35,280 bases of DNA from Thermomicrobiales bacterium (GTDB lineage Bacteria; Chloroflexota; Chloroflexia; Thermomicrobiales; UBA6265). Below the pieces are notes generated by a model, which saw nothing but the letters and a program-made list of their open reading frames with translations, had not been told where the DNA came from and made no database searches. Position numbers and translations under genes: made by a program. Each line of letters starts with the position of its first letter. Position 1 is the first letter of the stretch. Of this stretch, positions 9,056-16,798 are shown piece by piece. The DNA lies in assembly GCA_020853615.1 (NCBI GenBank), contig JADYYO010000258.1, positions 1 through 35,280 of the forward strand, in the 5' to 3' direction.

Positions 9056-9694
9056 TTACGGCGCTGGCGTGCTCGCCACCGGCGTCCCCGCTGTCTCGGT
9101 CAGACCCTGCGTCAGGAAGAGGAGGACCGTCGTCTTGTCGCCATCCTGGTGCAGCCAGGCGACCCCGGAGTAGCCGGAGTTGTTGCGCGCGTGCATCGGC
9201 ACGGCCAGATCGCGCCCCTGCTCCGGCATCTGGCCGGTGATGTCGCCACAGGCGATGGAGGCCTCCATGTGGCTCGTGCTCTGCGCGACATCGACGGCGT
9301 GCGGCGAGGCGAGCAGGTCGGCGAGCGTGACGTTCACCGTCGTCTCGCTCATCTCCACCGGCAGCACCGCCGGATGCTCGCGGCGGATCTCCTGATCCAC
9401 CTTCCTGATCTCGTCGAAGGCCTTGCCGACCAGCTCCTCGGACTTCTGGGCGACGGCCTTGACCGCGTTGCCCACCTCGTCCGCGCCGTGCGTCACGTCG
9501 GCGATTACGCCGCGATGAACGGCCCCGAGTGGATGGACGACCGCGCCGAGATCGGCGCACGTTCCGGAATGAAGCTGCGCCGGGAAACCGTGCTCCGTCT
9601 CTTGCGCCGCCGCGTTCGTCAGCCCGCTCAACGGCAGCGCGAGAACCGCGACGAGCCCCGCGGTCGCGATCAACCGGGTTCCAATGCCTGCCAT
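9056..9694 (-). CDS. Secreted protein of unknown function
   Basis: A 212-aa product with a clear signal peptide: basic start, hydrophobic core at about 8-25 and an Ala-rich cleavage region ending NAAAQ near residue 31. The mature part begins with HSGTCADLG, has a charged helical middle (about 75-105), then a beta-rich end with SIACGDITGQ, NNSGYSGVAWL and TTVLLFLTQGL. Two cysteines (in SGTC and IACG) may form a disulfide outside the cell. The start is ATG at 9694 with AGAGGAG seven to eight bases before it. The open frame runs further upstream only by crossing a tRNA gene, so that extension is not real. Confidence 0.75.
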   Translation of the reverse strand: MAGIGTRLIATAGLVAVLALPLSGLTNAAAQETEHGFPAQLHSGTCADLGAVVHPLGAVHRGVIADVTHGADEVGNAVKAVAQKSEELVGKAFDEIRKVDQEIRREHPAVLPVEMSETTVNVTLADLLASPHAVDVAQSTSHMEASIACGDITGQMPEQGRDLAVPMHARNNSGYSGVAWLHQDGDKTTVLLFLTQGLTETAGTPVASTPAP

Positions 9695-9887
9695 GGTGAT
9701 GTCTCCTCTTCTTGACACCGCTATCGCGCGTGCCACATTGGCCCGGATGCGCGCTATCCGCGCGATCGGCTGGTGGAGATGGGCACGGCCTCCGTGCGAT
9801 GGAGGCGAGGAGAAGATCGCATCGGGCGTGCCACTGGCGGCCACGGCCGACAGCCCGGCGACGGCGGCGCAGGCGCCGACAATCGGG

Positions 9888-9972
9888 TGCGGACGGCGGG
9901 ATTCGAACCCGCACGAGGGTTGCCCCTCAGCGGTTTTTAAGACCGCGGCGTCTGCCTTTCCGCCACGTCCGC
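9888..9972 (-). tRNA. tRNA-Leu (anticodon UAA)
   Basis: An 85-nt class II tRNA on the minus strand. The 7-bp acceptor stem is GCGGACG with CGTCCGC, the anticodon loop holds TAA flanked by GGTCT and AAACC, a long variable arm follows, and the T-arm has GGTTCGAATCC. CCA is not encoded (ACCC follows the acceptor). A TATGAT -10-like element lies about 15 bases upstream (9986-9991). Confidence 0.95.
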
Positions 9973-10014
9973 CCGCGCGCGTCCGATCATAGCCGAGGAC
10001 CCGCCGCACGGCAC

Positions 10015-10038
10015 AAAAAAGCCCGGGCATCGCCCGGG
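10015..10038 (-). terminator. Rho-independent terminator of tRNA-Gly
   Basis: Read on the minus strand, a 7-bp stem CCCGGGC - GAT - GCCCGGG is followed by six T. It starts 5 bases after the tRNA-Gly gene and separates it from tRNA-Leu(UAA). Confidence 0.88.
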
Positions 10039-10042
10039 GAAC

Positions 10043-10117
10043 TGGAGCGGAAGACGGGATTCGAACCCGCGACCTTCTCCTTGGCAAGGAGATGCTCTAC
10101 CACTGAGCCACTTCCGC
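10043..10117 (-). tRNA. tRNA-Gly (anticodon GCC)
   Basis: A 75-nt tRNA including an encoded CCA end. The acceptor stem is GCGGAAG with CTTCCGC, the D-arm GCTCAGTGGTAGAGC, the anticodon stem-loop CTCCTTGCCAAGGAG with GCC, and the T-arm CGGGTTCGAATCCCG. It has its own promoter (10135-10163) and terminator, so it looks like an independent transcription unit. Confidence 0.97.
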
Positions 10118-10134
10118 ATCGATTCAGCCTCGGT

Positions 10135-10163
10135 ATGATAGTCACGCGCCCGGACGGCGTCAA
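10135..10163 (-). promoter_or_regulatory. Promoter of tRNA-Gly
   Basis: On the minus strand: TTGACG, 17 bp, TATCAT. This is a near-consensus sigma-70-type promoter placed about 18 bases before the mature 5' end. Confidence 0.8.
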
Positions 10164-10202
10164 GCTCGGGCGCGTGAACCGCAAGACAAGGAGCTAGTGG
10201 CC

Positions 10203-11081
10203 GTGGATGGAATCCTCCCCGACTCGCTGGTCAGCACCGCGTGGCTGGCCGATCACCTCGATGCGCCCTCGCTGCGCGTCGTCGACATTCGCGGCTACGT
10301 CGATACCACCGACCTCGGCAATGGCCGCCAGCAGGCGGTCTATCGTGGCGCCCCGGACGAATATGCGCAAGGGCACATCCCCGGCGCCGTCTTCGTCGAC
10401 TGGACGACCGACATCGTCGACCCGGACAACCCGGTCAAGGCGCAGATCGCCCAGCCTGAGGCGTTTGCGAAGGCGATGGCGGAGTGCGGTATCGGCGACG
10501 AGACCGATGTCGTCATCGTCGACCACACGGGCGGCCACTTCGCGACCCGCCTCTGGTGGGCGCTAAAGTATCACGGCCACGACCGCGCGGCCGTCCTCGA
10601 TGGTGGCTTTCGCACGTGGGCCGCCGAGGGCCGGCCGGTCGATCAGGAGACGCCCGAGGCGCGCGAGGCGGTCTTTACCACGCGCCTACGGCCGGAGCTG
10701 CGCGTCGAAGCAGGCGACGTTCTGCAGCTGGCGACGGCGGGGGGCGGCCGGATTGTCGATGCTCGTGATGCCGCGCAGTATTCGGGCCAGGTGCGGCGCG
10801 GCAGCCGGGGCGGCCACATCCCGACGGCGGTGCACATCCCGGCGAAGTCGCTCGTCAATGCCGATGGGACGTGGAAGCCGCTCGAGGAGCAGCGCGAATT
10901 GCTCCGGCAGGGAGGGGTGACGCCGGGCGAGCGTGTCGTCGCCTACTGCAACGGGGGCGTCACGGCGACGGCCATCCTCTTCGCGCTCGACCGCACCGGC
11001 CATCGCGACTACGCGAACTACGACGGCTCGTGGAACGAGTGGGGTGAGCGAGAGGATCTGCCGGCCGAGACTTCGAAATAG
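10203..11081 (+). CDS. Sulfurtransferase with two rhodanese domains
   Basis: A 292-aa thiosulfate or 3-mercaptopyruvate sulfurtransferase. It has an N-terminal, catalytically dead rhodanese domain (about 5-145, with VVDIRGY, GHIPGAVFVDW and VLDGGFRTW) and a C-terminal active domain (about 165-290, with IVDARDAAQYSG and GGHIPTAVHIP). The active-site Cys (about 249) lies in the loop CNGGVTAT. The loop matches neither the classic CRKGVT (thiosulfate) nor CGSGVT (mercaptopyruvate) form, so the donor is left open. GTG codons at 10197 and 10203 are both possible starts; AAGGAG at 10188-10193 is better spaced for 10203. It stands alone between tRNA genes transcribed the other way. Confidence 0.88.
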   Translation: MDGILPDSLVSTAWLADHLDAPSLRVVDIRGYVDTTDLGNGRQQAVYRGAPDEYAQGHIPGAVFVDWTTDIVDPDNPVKAQIAQPEAFAKAMAECGIGDETDVVIVDHTGGHFATRLWWALKYHGHDRAAVLDGGFRTWAAEGRPVDQETPEAREAVFTTRLRPELRVEAGDVLQLATAGGGRIVDARDAAQYSGQVRRGSRGGHIPTAVHIPAKSLVNADGTWKPLEEQRELLRQGGVTPGERVVAYCNGGVTATAILFALDRTGHRDYANYDGSWNEWGEREDLPAETSK

Positions 11082-11112
11082 GGGCGCGGCGATCGTTAGC
11101 GCATGTGCGTGG

Positions 11113-11188
11113 TGGTGCCAAGGAGCAGACTCGAACTGCTGACCGCACGATTTTCAGTCGTGAGCTCTACCAACTGAGCTACCTTGGC
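11113..11188 (-). tRNA. tRNA-Phe (anticodon GAA)
   Basis: A 76-nt tRNA with encoded CCA. The acceptor stem is GCCAAGG with CCTTGGC, the D-arm GCTCAGTTGGTAGAGC, the anticodon stem-loop CGACTGAAAATCG, and the T-arm GCAGTTCGAGTCTGC. It is the last gene of the Leu-Val-Phe cluster. Confidence 0.97.
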
Positions 11189-11207
11189 GTCGCGCCGATC
11201 GGGCTGA

Positions 11208-11280
11208 TGGGCGATAGAGGGCTCGAACCTCTGACATCCACGGTGTAAACGTGGCGCTCTTCCAGCTGAGCTAATCGCCC
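11208..11280 (-). tRNA. tRNA-Val (anticodon UAC)
   Basis: A 73-nt tRNA. The acceptor stem is GGGCGAT with ATCGCCC, the D-arm GCTCAGCTGGAAGAGC, the anticodon stem-loop CCACGTTTACACCGTGG with TAC, and the T-arm AGAGGTTCGAGCCCTCT. The 3' end is followed by TCA, so CCA is not encoded. Confidence 0.96.
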
Positions 11281-11299
11281 GTGGCTGGCGTGCTTCCGG

Positions 11300-11384
11300 T
11301 GCCCAGGAAAGGATTTGAACCTTCACGCCCTAAACGGGCACTAGCCCCTCAAGCTAGCGCGTCTGCCAGTTCCGCCACCTGGGC
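11300..11384 (-). tRNA. tRNA-Leu (anticodon GAG)
   Basis: An 85-nt class II tRNA. The acceptor stem is GCCCAGG with CCTGGGC, the anticodon stem-loop CTAGCTTGAGGGGCTAG with GAG, the variable arm TGCCCGTTTAGGGCG, and the T-arm with GGTTCAAATCC. CCA is not encoded. It is the first gene of the three-tRNA cluster and lies just after a strong promoter. Confidence 0.96.
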
Positions 11385-11408
11385 AAGCCTCACGATCGGC
11401 ACCGCGCG

Positions 11409-11438
11409 ATTATAGGGATCGCTGGAGCGCGCCGTCAA
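11409..11438 (-). promoter_or_regulatory. Promoter of the Leu-Val-Phe tRNA cluster
   Basis: On the minus strand: TTGACG, 18 bp, then a perfect TATAAT, about 25 bases before tRNA-Leu(GAG). A second element, TGCTATACT, lies some 40 bases upstream on the same strand and may be a tandem promoter. Confidence 0.88.
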
Positions 11439-11478
11439 CCGGAGTATAGCATCTTGCGGGGCCGGATTTGGAGAACGA

Positions 11479-11523
11479 CCCTCACCCCAACCCCTCGCAC
11501 AGGGCGAGGGGTTGGGGTGAGGG
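11479..11523. repeat. Palindromic repeat, CCCTCACCCC family
   Basis: A perfect 20-bp inverted repeat (11479-11498 with 11504-11523), loop ACAGG. It is a shorter relative of the hairpins at 6514-6565 and 22152-22408. A wider pairing is visible: GAACGACCCTCA upstream (11474-) and TGAGGGTCGTTC downstream (about 11541-11552). It sits in the gap between the tRNA promoter and mdh (11439-11699), where I see no gene. Confidence 0.75.
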
Positions 11524-11699
11524 TTGCTCCGGGACCGGGCTGAGGGTCGTTCGGGAGTGAAACCCGACCGGAGACCGGCGCTCCCTCCCGCGCAACCCCC
11601 CGGCCCTCACCGCGAAGGCGTATCCTTTCCTCTCAATGACGGATGGCTCGACATCCGGGCTCGGCTGCCCGCGTGTCGCAGAACGAACAGGGGAGGGCG

Positions 11700-12677
11700 A
11701 TGGTGACGACGCGGACCGGACATGCGAGGCCAAAGGTAAGCGTCATCGGCGCGGGGATGGTCGGTGGCGCGGTCGCGCAATACCTCGCGCTCCGCGACTA
11801 CGCGGATATCGTTCTCGTCGATATCGTGGAGGGGTTGCCGCAGGGCAAGGCGCTCGACCTCGCCGAAACCGCGCCGGTCCTCGGCTACGATAGCCGCCTC
11901 AGCGGCGCGAACGACTACGCCGCGACGGCAGGCTCCGATATCGTCGTCATCACCTCCGGCATCGCCCGCAAGCCGGGCATGAGCCGCGACGACCTGCTGC
12001 GGACCAACATGGGCATCGTCCGCTCGGTCACGGAGCAGGTGGTCGCGCAGTCGCCCGACGCCATCCTCATCGTCGTCTCCAACCCGCTCGATGCCATGTG
12101 CCACGTCGCCTTCGCCGCCGCCGGGCTCCCGCGCGAGCGAGTGATCGGGATGGCCGGCGTCCTCGACTCGGCCCGCTTCCGCGCCTTCATCGCCGAGGAG
12201 GCAGATGTCTCGGTCGAGGACGTCAGCGCGATGGTCCTCGGCGGCCATGGCGACACGATGGTCCCGATCTCCCGCTATTCGACCGTCGCCGGGGTGCCGA
12301 TCACGCAGATTCTCGAGCCGGGCGTCGTCAAGGCGCTCGAGGACCGAACTGCCAACGGCGGCGCGGAGATCGTCTCACTCCTCAAGACCGGCAGCGCCTA
12401 TCAGGCCCCGGGCGCGTCGGTCGTGGAGATGATCGATGCGATCCTCCTCGACAAGCGCCGGGTCCTCCCCTGCAGCGTTCATCTGGAAGGGGAGTACGGC
12501 ATCGATGGCCTCTTCGTCGGCGTGCCGGTCAAGCTCGGGCAGGGGGGCGTCCGCCAGATCATCGAGCTCTCGCTGACGGACGACGAGTCGTCCGCGCTGA
12601 AGAAGTCGGCCGGCGCGGTGCAAGATCTCGTCGCGGCGATGGACCGCCTCGCGACGGAGGCCACGGCGGGCTCGTAG
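11700..12677 (+). CDS. mdh: Malate dehydrogenase, LDH-like type
   Basis: Interconverts malate and oxaloacetate with NAD in the TCA cycle. The 325-aa product begins with a Rossmann fold ([16 protein letters not shown], acid at the end of strand 2 in VLVDIVEG, so NAD preferred). The substrate loop has [14 protein letters not shown], followed by [14 protein letters not shown], then [15 protein letters not shown] and the catalytic His in [13 protein letters not shown]. These fit tetrameric, LDH-like Mdh found in Chloroflexota and Bacillus. The frame is open from 11643, but GGGAGGG lies just before ATG 11700, with an alternative GTG at 11703. moeA starts 10 bases after the stop. Confidence 0.95.
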   Translation: MVTTRTGHARPKVSVIGAGMVGGAVAQYLALRDYADIVLVDIVEGLPQGKALDLAETAPVLGYDSRLSGANDYAATAGSDIVVITSGIARKPGMSRDDLLRTNMGIVRSVTEQVVAQSPDAILIVVSNPLDAMCHVAFAAAGLPRERVIGMAGVLDSARFRAFIAEEADVSVEDVSAMVLGGHGDTMVPISRYSTVAGVPITQILEPGVVKALEDRTANGGAEIVSLLKTGSAYQAPGASVVEMIDAILLDKRRVLPCSVHLEGEYGIDGLFVGVPVKLGQGGVRQIIELSLTDDESSALKKSAGAVQDLVAAMDRLATEATAGS

Positions 12678-12687
12678 GCCCGGCGCC

Positions 12688-13971
12688 ATGCCCGAGCCGA
12701 CGACGCCGCTGGCGGAGCGCCCCTGGGAGGCGGTCGAGCGGATGCTCGATGTCGACGCGGCCCTTGCGCGCGTGCTGGCCGCGTTCCGGCCCCTCCCGGT
12801 GGAGGAGGCGACCCTGCTCGATGCGTGTGGCCGGATCCTGGCCGAGGATGTCGTCGCCCGCAATAGCGTGCCGCCTTTTCGGAACTCTGCGATGGATGGC
12901 TATGCCGTGCGGGCGGAGGATGTCTCGGCGGCGACGTGGGATGCGCCGGTCGAGCTGGACGTGAGCGCCCGCGTGGCGGCGGGGCAGGGCGGGGTGGTCG
13001 CCTGTCAGCCCGGGAGCGCGGTCAGGATCATGACCGGCGCGCCGCTGCCGGCGAGCGCGGATGCTGTCGTCCGCTTCGAGGAGACCGACGAGGGGCGCGG
13101 CAGCGGCGCGCCGGAGCGGCAGACGGTCCGGATTTTCCGGTCTCCTGCCGTCGGCGACAACGTGCGCGAGGCGGGCGAGGATATCGCCGTCGAATCGGTG
13201 GTCGCGCGTCGCGGGCAGCGGCTCGGCCCGGCCGATCTCGGGCTGCTGGCGTCGGTCGGGTGCGCGGCGGTCCCGGTCCATCGCCGGCCCGTGGTGGCGA
13301 TCCTTTCGACCGGCGACGAGGTCGTCGCGCCGCACGAGCCGCTCTCGCCCGGCAAGATCCGCGACAGCAACGCCGTCGTCCTCGCCGCGATGGCCCGCGC
13401 CTGGGGTGCGGAGGTGCAGATGCTCGGTGTCGCCCGGGACACCGCGCCGGACCTCACGGGCCGCTTGGCGGCGGGCCGCGCGGCCGATCTGATCGTGACC
13501 TCCGGCGGGGTCTCACTGGGTGACTACGACGTCGTCAAGGATGTCCTGCGCGCGGAAGGCGAGGTCTCCATCTGGCAGGTGCGGATGAAGCCGGGCAAGC
13601 CGCTCGCCTTCGGCCGGATCGGTACAACGCCGCTCCTCGGGCTGCCTGGGAATCCCGTCGCGGCGGCCGTCAGCTTCATCCTCTACGGGCGGGCGGCGAT
13701 CCTGCGCCTGGCCGGCCATGATGAGGTCGGCCTGCCGACGATCGAGGTGGTGACCGCGGAGTGCCACGACAATCGGGGACAGCGGCGGCACTTCGTCCGC
13801 GTCCGGCTCGAGCGGCGCGACGATGGAACGATTGTTGCGCGGAGCGTCGGCGAGCAGGGGGCGGGGGTGCTCAGCTCGCTGGCAGCGGCCGACGCACTGC
13901 TGGTGATTCCGGAATCGCGCGATCGCGTCCCCGCGGGAACGCGTCTGCGGGCCATACCGTTGCAGTGGTAG
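12688..13971 (+). CDS. moeA: Molybdopterin molybdotransferase MoeA
   Basis: Inserts molybdate into adenylylated molybdopterin, the last step of basic molybdenum cofactor synthesis. The 427-aa product shows FRNSAMDGYAVRAED (about 64-78), GQGGVV and RIMTGAPLP, GEDI, RRPVVAILSTGDEVV and GKIRDSN, TSGGVSLGDYDVVKDVL, and MKPGKPLAFG with LLGLPGNPVAAAVSF. The C-terminal domain IV is present. The ATG has only weak ribosome-binding sequence, so translation may depend on mdh 10 bp upstream. mobA, which acts in the same pathway, lies about 10 kb away at 23037 and is not in the same operon. Confidence 0.95.
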   Translation: MPEPTTPLAERPWEAVERMLDVDAALARVLAAFRPLPVEEATLLDACGRILAEDVVARNSVPPFRNSAMDGYAVRAEDVSAATWDAPVELDVSARVAAGQGGVVACQPGSAVRIMTGAPLPASADAVVRFEETDEGRGSGAPERQTVRIFRSPAVGDNVREAGEDIAVESVVARRGQRLGPADLGLLASVGCAAVPVHRRPVVAILSTGDEVVAPHEPLSPGKIRDSNAVVLAAMARAWGAEVQMLGVARDTAPDLTGRLAAGRAADLIVTSGGVSLGDYDVVKDVLRAEGEVSIWQVRMKPGKPLAFGRIGTTPLLGLPGNPVAAAVSFILYGRAAILRLAGHDEVGLPTIEVVTAECHDNRGQRRHFVRVRLERRDDGTIVARSVGEQGAGVLSSLAAADALLVIPESRDRVPAGTRLRAIPLQW

Positions 13972-14059
13972 CGGGAGCGACAGGACGTTTCCGCGCGAGA
14001 GGCTTGGCGACCGGCGATCACGCGAGCAGGTGAGCCGCCCCGTCACCGGAGGATGAACC

Positions 14060-15079
14060 GTGCAGAACCTGGGCGCGCTCGACGCGATGCGCAACATGAT
14101 GAGCGTCATTCGCGAGGTGAGCCTCGACGAGCTCCGCGAGCAGGCGGAGACGCCTCCCCGTTTTATGATCGTCGCCCCGACGGCCGAGGATGCCCGCCGG
14201 CTGGGGACGGCGCTGACCGGCCCTGAGGGCCAGTTCGGCTCGACCTATCGCGCCGTCGACGAGTCGGTCGGCTCGACCGTGCCGCTCGATGCGGCGATCG
14301 TCTGGGATCCGGACAGAACGGGCGCGCAGTCGCGCGTCGCGGAGGCGCTGCGCTTCGAATCGCCGCCCGTGCCGATCGTCCGCTTCGAGGGGAATCCGAC
14401 GGACGCGGAGGCGATCGAGCGCCTGCGGACCGAGATCGTGAAGCGCGCGCCGGAGCGGGCGCCGGCCCTCGGCCGGGCGCTCCCCGCGCTGCGGCCGGCA
14501 GCCGCGAGGCAGATCATCTCCGAGACGTCGACCGCCAACGCGCAGTTCTCGCTGGTCTCGAACATCCCGGCGCTCATCCCGATCGTCGGCTCGATCGCCG
14601 CGGCCGGGGCGGACTTCATCGTCCTCACCAAGAACCAGGTGATGATGATCTACAAGCTCGCCGCCGTCTTCGGCCGCGACCTTCACGACCAGCGCGCGAT
14701 CCTGCAGGAGGTGCTGCCGGTCGTCGGCGCGGGGCTGATGTGGCGGTCGCTGGCGCGGGAGGCGACCAACTTTCTCCCCTTCGCCGCCGGGGCGATTCCG
14801 AAGCTCGCCATCGCCTACGCCGGAACGATGGTCGTCGGCAAGGCGGCCGAGTTCTACTACCGCACCGGGCTCAAGCCGAGCAAGGGCCAGCTCGACGACT
14901 TCTGGCGGCAGGCCATGGAGAAGGTGCGCGGTCTCGATCTCTCGGCCCTGCGCCGCCGTGGGGGCGACAAGGACGCCGCGAGCGAGGCGAGCGCTGCGCC
15001 GAAGATCACGGTGATCCACGAGCGCTTCCCGATCCGGAAGATCGACACGGGTCGAAGCGCTGTGGACGATCGGGGCTAG
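14060..15079 (+). CDS. DUF697-like membrane protein with a possible degenerate G domain
   Basis: A 339-aa protein of unknown function. Residues 160-262 hold two hydrophobic regions ([20 protein letters not shown] at about 167-186 and [20 protein letters not shown] at 238-257) with [17 protein letters not shown] between them. This layout is that of DUF697/YcjF domains, which are often attached to Era-like GTPases. The N-terminal 30-135 reads like an alpha/beta domain ([37 protein letters not shown]), but no GxxxxGK[ST] or NKxD motif is present. The tail is charged. The GTG at 14060 has GGAGGA six bases before it; an ATG at 14054 is out of frame. It converges on glpK, overlapping by 4 bases. 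Confidence 0.7.
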   Translation: MQNLGALDAMRNMMSVIREVSLDELREQAETPPRFMIVAPTAEDARRLGTALTGPEGQFGSTYRAVDESVGSTVPLDAAIVWDPDRTGAQSRVAEALRFESPPVPIVRFEGNPTDAEAIERLRTEIVKRAPERAPALGRALPALRPAAARQIISETSTANAQFSLVSNIPALIPIVGSIAAAGADFIVLTKNQVMMIYKLAAVFGRDLHDQRAILQEVLPVVGAGLMWRSLAREATNFLPFAAGAIPKLAIAYAGTMVVGKAAEFYYRTGLKPSKGQLDDFWRQAMEKVRGLDLSALRRRGGDKDAASEASAAPKITVIHERFPIRKIDTGRSAVDDRG

Positions 15080-16581
15080 CGCGCCCAGTCCCGCGACCGC
15101 GCAACCGCGCGCTGCCACGTCTCGCGCTGCGCCTCCCGCTCGCTCGCGGTCGATTCCGGCTCGAACACCCGGTCGATCTGCCAGCGCCCGGCGATGGCAT
15201 CCAGCGATGGCCAGAGCCCTGCCCCGAGCCCGGCGAGATAGGCAGCGCCGAGCGCGGTCGTCTCGATGTTCACGGGCCGCATGACGGGCACTCCGAGCGC
15301 ATCGGCCTGCAGCTGCATCAGCAGATTGTCGCGGGATGCCCCGCCATCGACCCGCAGGCTCGTCAGGGCGATGCCCGAGTCGGCGCGCATGGCGTCGAGC
15401 ACGTCCGCCGTCTGCATGGCGATCGCTTCCAGCGTCGCGCGGGCGATGTGGGCGGCGGTCGTGCCACGGGTGATGCCGAGGATCGTTCCCCGCGCGGCCG
15501 CGTCCCAATAGGGAGCGCCGAGGCCGGTCAACGCCGGCACGACGGTGACGCCGCCGCTATCCGGAACCGACGCCGCGAGGGTCTCGACCTCCTCGGCCGC
15601 TTCGATGATGCCGAGGCCGTCGCGCAGCCACTGGACGGCCGCGCCACTCACAAAGACGGCGCCCTCGAGCGCGTAATCGAGGCGGCCCGGGAGCTGCCAG
15701 GCGATCGTGGTCAGCAGTTGATGGGCCGATGGGGCCGGCCGCGCGCCGACGTTCATCAGCAGGAACGAGCCGGTGCCGTAGGTGTTCTTGGCGTCGCCGG
15801 GCGCGAAGCAGGTCTGCCCGAAGAGGGCCGCCTGCTGGTCGCCGGCGATGCCCGCGATCGGGATCTCCTCCCTAAAGAGCTCTGGCGCGGTGCGCGCGGC
15901 GATGCCGGCGCTCGGCACGACGCACGGCAGCATTTGGTGTGGGATGGCGAGGTCGGCGAGCAGCTCCGGCGACCAGTCGAGCGAATGGATATCGAAGAGC
16001 ATCGTACGAGAGGCGTTCGTCGCGTCGGTGATGTGGGCCGCGCCGCCGGAGAGGTTCCAGACGAGCCAGGAGTCGACGGTCCCCGCGAGGAGCTCCCCGG
16101 CCCCGGCGCGAGCGCGCAATTCCGGCTGATCTTCGAAAAGCCAGGCGAGCTTCGCCGCGGTGAAGTAGGCGTCCGGAATGAGGCCAGTCCGCTGTTGATA
16201 GGTTGCGGCCATGCCCCGCGCGCCGAGCGCGTCGACCTGCGGCTGGCTCTGCCGGCTCTGCCAGACGATGGCGGGGTGGACCGGCTGCCCTGTGCCCCGC
16301 TCCCAGACGACGAGCGTCTCCCGCTGGTTCGCGATCCCGACGGCGGCGACTTCCTGACCGGTCACGTTCGCGCGCGCCATGGCGTCACGGGCGGTTTTCA
16401 GCGTCGTCTCCCAGATCTCGACCGGGTCCTGCAGCACCCAGCTAGGGCGCGGAAAGTGCTGCGTGGTCGGCATCTGCGCCGACGCGACCGGGCGTCCATC
16501 GCGGTCGAAGACGAACGCGCGGCTCGACGTCGTTCCCTGATCGAGCGACAGGATATGGGTCGGTTCTGGGGTCACGGGCAC
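15076..16581 (-). CDS. glpK: Glycerol kinase
   Basis: Phosphorylates glycerol to glycerol 3-phosphate with ATP. The 501-aa product matches the family length (E. coli 502). FGGY-kinase landmarks are [15 protein letters not shown] near the start with the catalytic loop Asp/Gln, GIANQRET and IVWQ, the [13 protein letters not shown] segment, [26 protein letters not shown] and the C-terminal [20 protein letters not shown]. The open frame runs much further upstream, but GGGAG precedes two close GTG codons (16581 and 16575); either may be the start. No glpF or glpD is adjacent. The stop overlaps that of the DUF697-like gene, and a palindromic repeat lies in the upstream region. Confidence 0.95.
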   Translation of the reverse strand: MPVTPEPTHILSLDQGTTSSRAFVFDRDGRPVASAQMPTTQHFPRPSWVLQDPVEIWETTLKTARDAMARANVTGQEVAAVGIANQRETLVVWERGTGQPVHPAIVWQSRQSQPQVDALGARGMAATYQQRTGLIPDAYFTAAKLAWLFEDQPELRARAGAGELLAGTVDSWLVWNLSGGAAHITDATNASRTMLFDIHSLDWSPELLADLAIPHQMLPCVVPSAGIAARTAPELFREEIPIAGIAGDQQAALFGQTCFAPGDAKNTYGTGSFLLMNVGARPAPSAHQLLTTIAWQLPGRLDYALEGAVFVSGAAVQWLRDGLGIIEAAEEVETLAASVPDSGGVTVVPALTGLGAPYWDAAARGTILGITRGTTAAHIARATLEAIAMQTADVLDAMRADSGIALTSLRVDGGASRDNLLMQLQADALGVPVMRPVNIETTALGAAYLAGLGAGLWPSLDAIAGRWQIDRVFEPESTASEREAQRETWQRAVARSRDWAR

Positions 16582-16614
16582 GACACTCCCTGCTACAGCC
16601 CCGTGCGGACCGGC

Positions 16615-16710
16615 TGTCATGCTGAGCGAAGCGACGGATCTCGACTCCGATCTCGACTCCTTGGAACGCCGCTTCAACAGTGCCGAGATGCTTCGTTCCT
16701 CAGCATGACA
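16615..16710. repeat. Palindromic repeat element between glpK and aroKB
   Basis: Left arm 16615-16643 (TGTCATGCTGAGCGAAGCGA, then CGGATCTCG) pairs imperfectly with right arm 16683-16710 (CCGAGATGCTTCGTTCCTCA, then GCATGACA). About 40 bases lie between them, including a short direct repeat of TCTCGACTCC. A half-copy is at 35-64. The core CTGAGCGAAGCGA is of a kind I recall in many genomes of environmental Chloroflexota and other phyla. It could form a hairpin in the 5' region of glpK. Confidence 0.8.
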
Positions 16711-16758
16711 CGATCCGCATGTCCCCCGTGGGGACCGGCTATCGAGAATCAGCCCGAC

Positions 16759-16764
16759 TATACT
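16759..16764 (+). promoter_or_regulatory. Possible -10 element of aroKB
   Basis: TATACT, 35 bases before the GTG start at 16799. I see no convincing -35, so this is a weak call. Confidence 0.35.
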
Positions 16765-16798
16765 GATCGCCCGGTCGACCGGTAAGGATGGAGGCTCC

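Noticed and set aside
9695-10087. An N-terminal extension of the secreted protein gene at 9056
   Set aside because: It would run through tRNA-Leu(UAA) and the tRNA-Gly terminator, and the signal peptide starts at 9694.
14740-16785. A 681-codon plus-strand open frame opposite glpK
   Set aside because: It begins inside the DUF697-like gene, and its translation is a compositional mirror of glpK. The GlpK frame has all family motifs.
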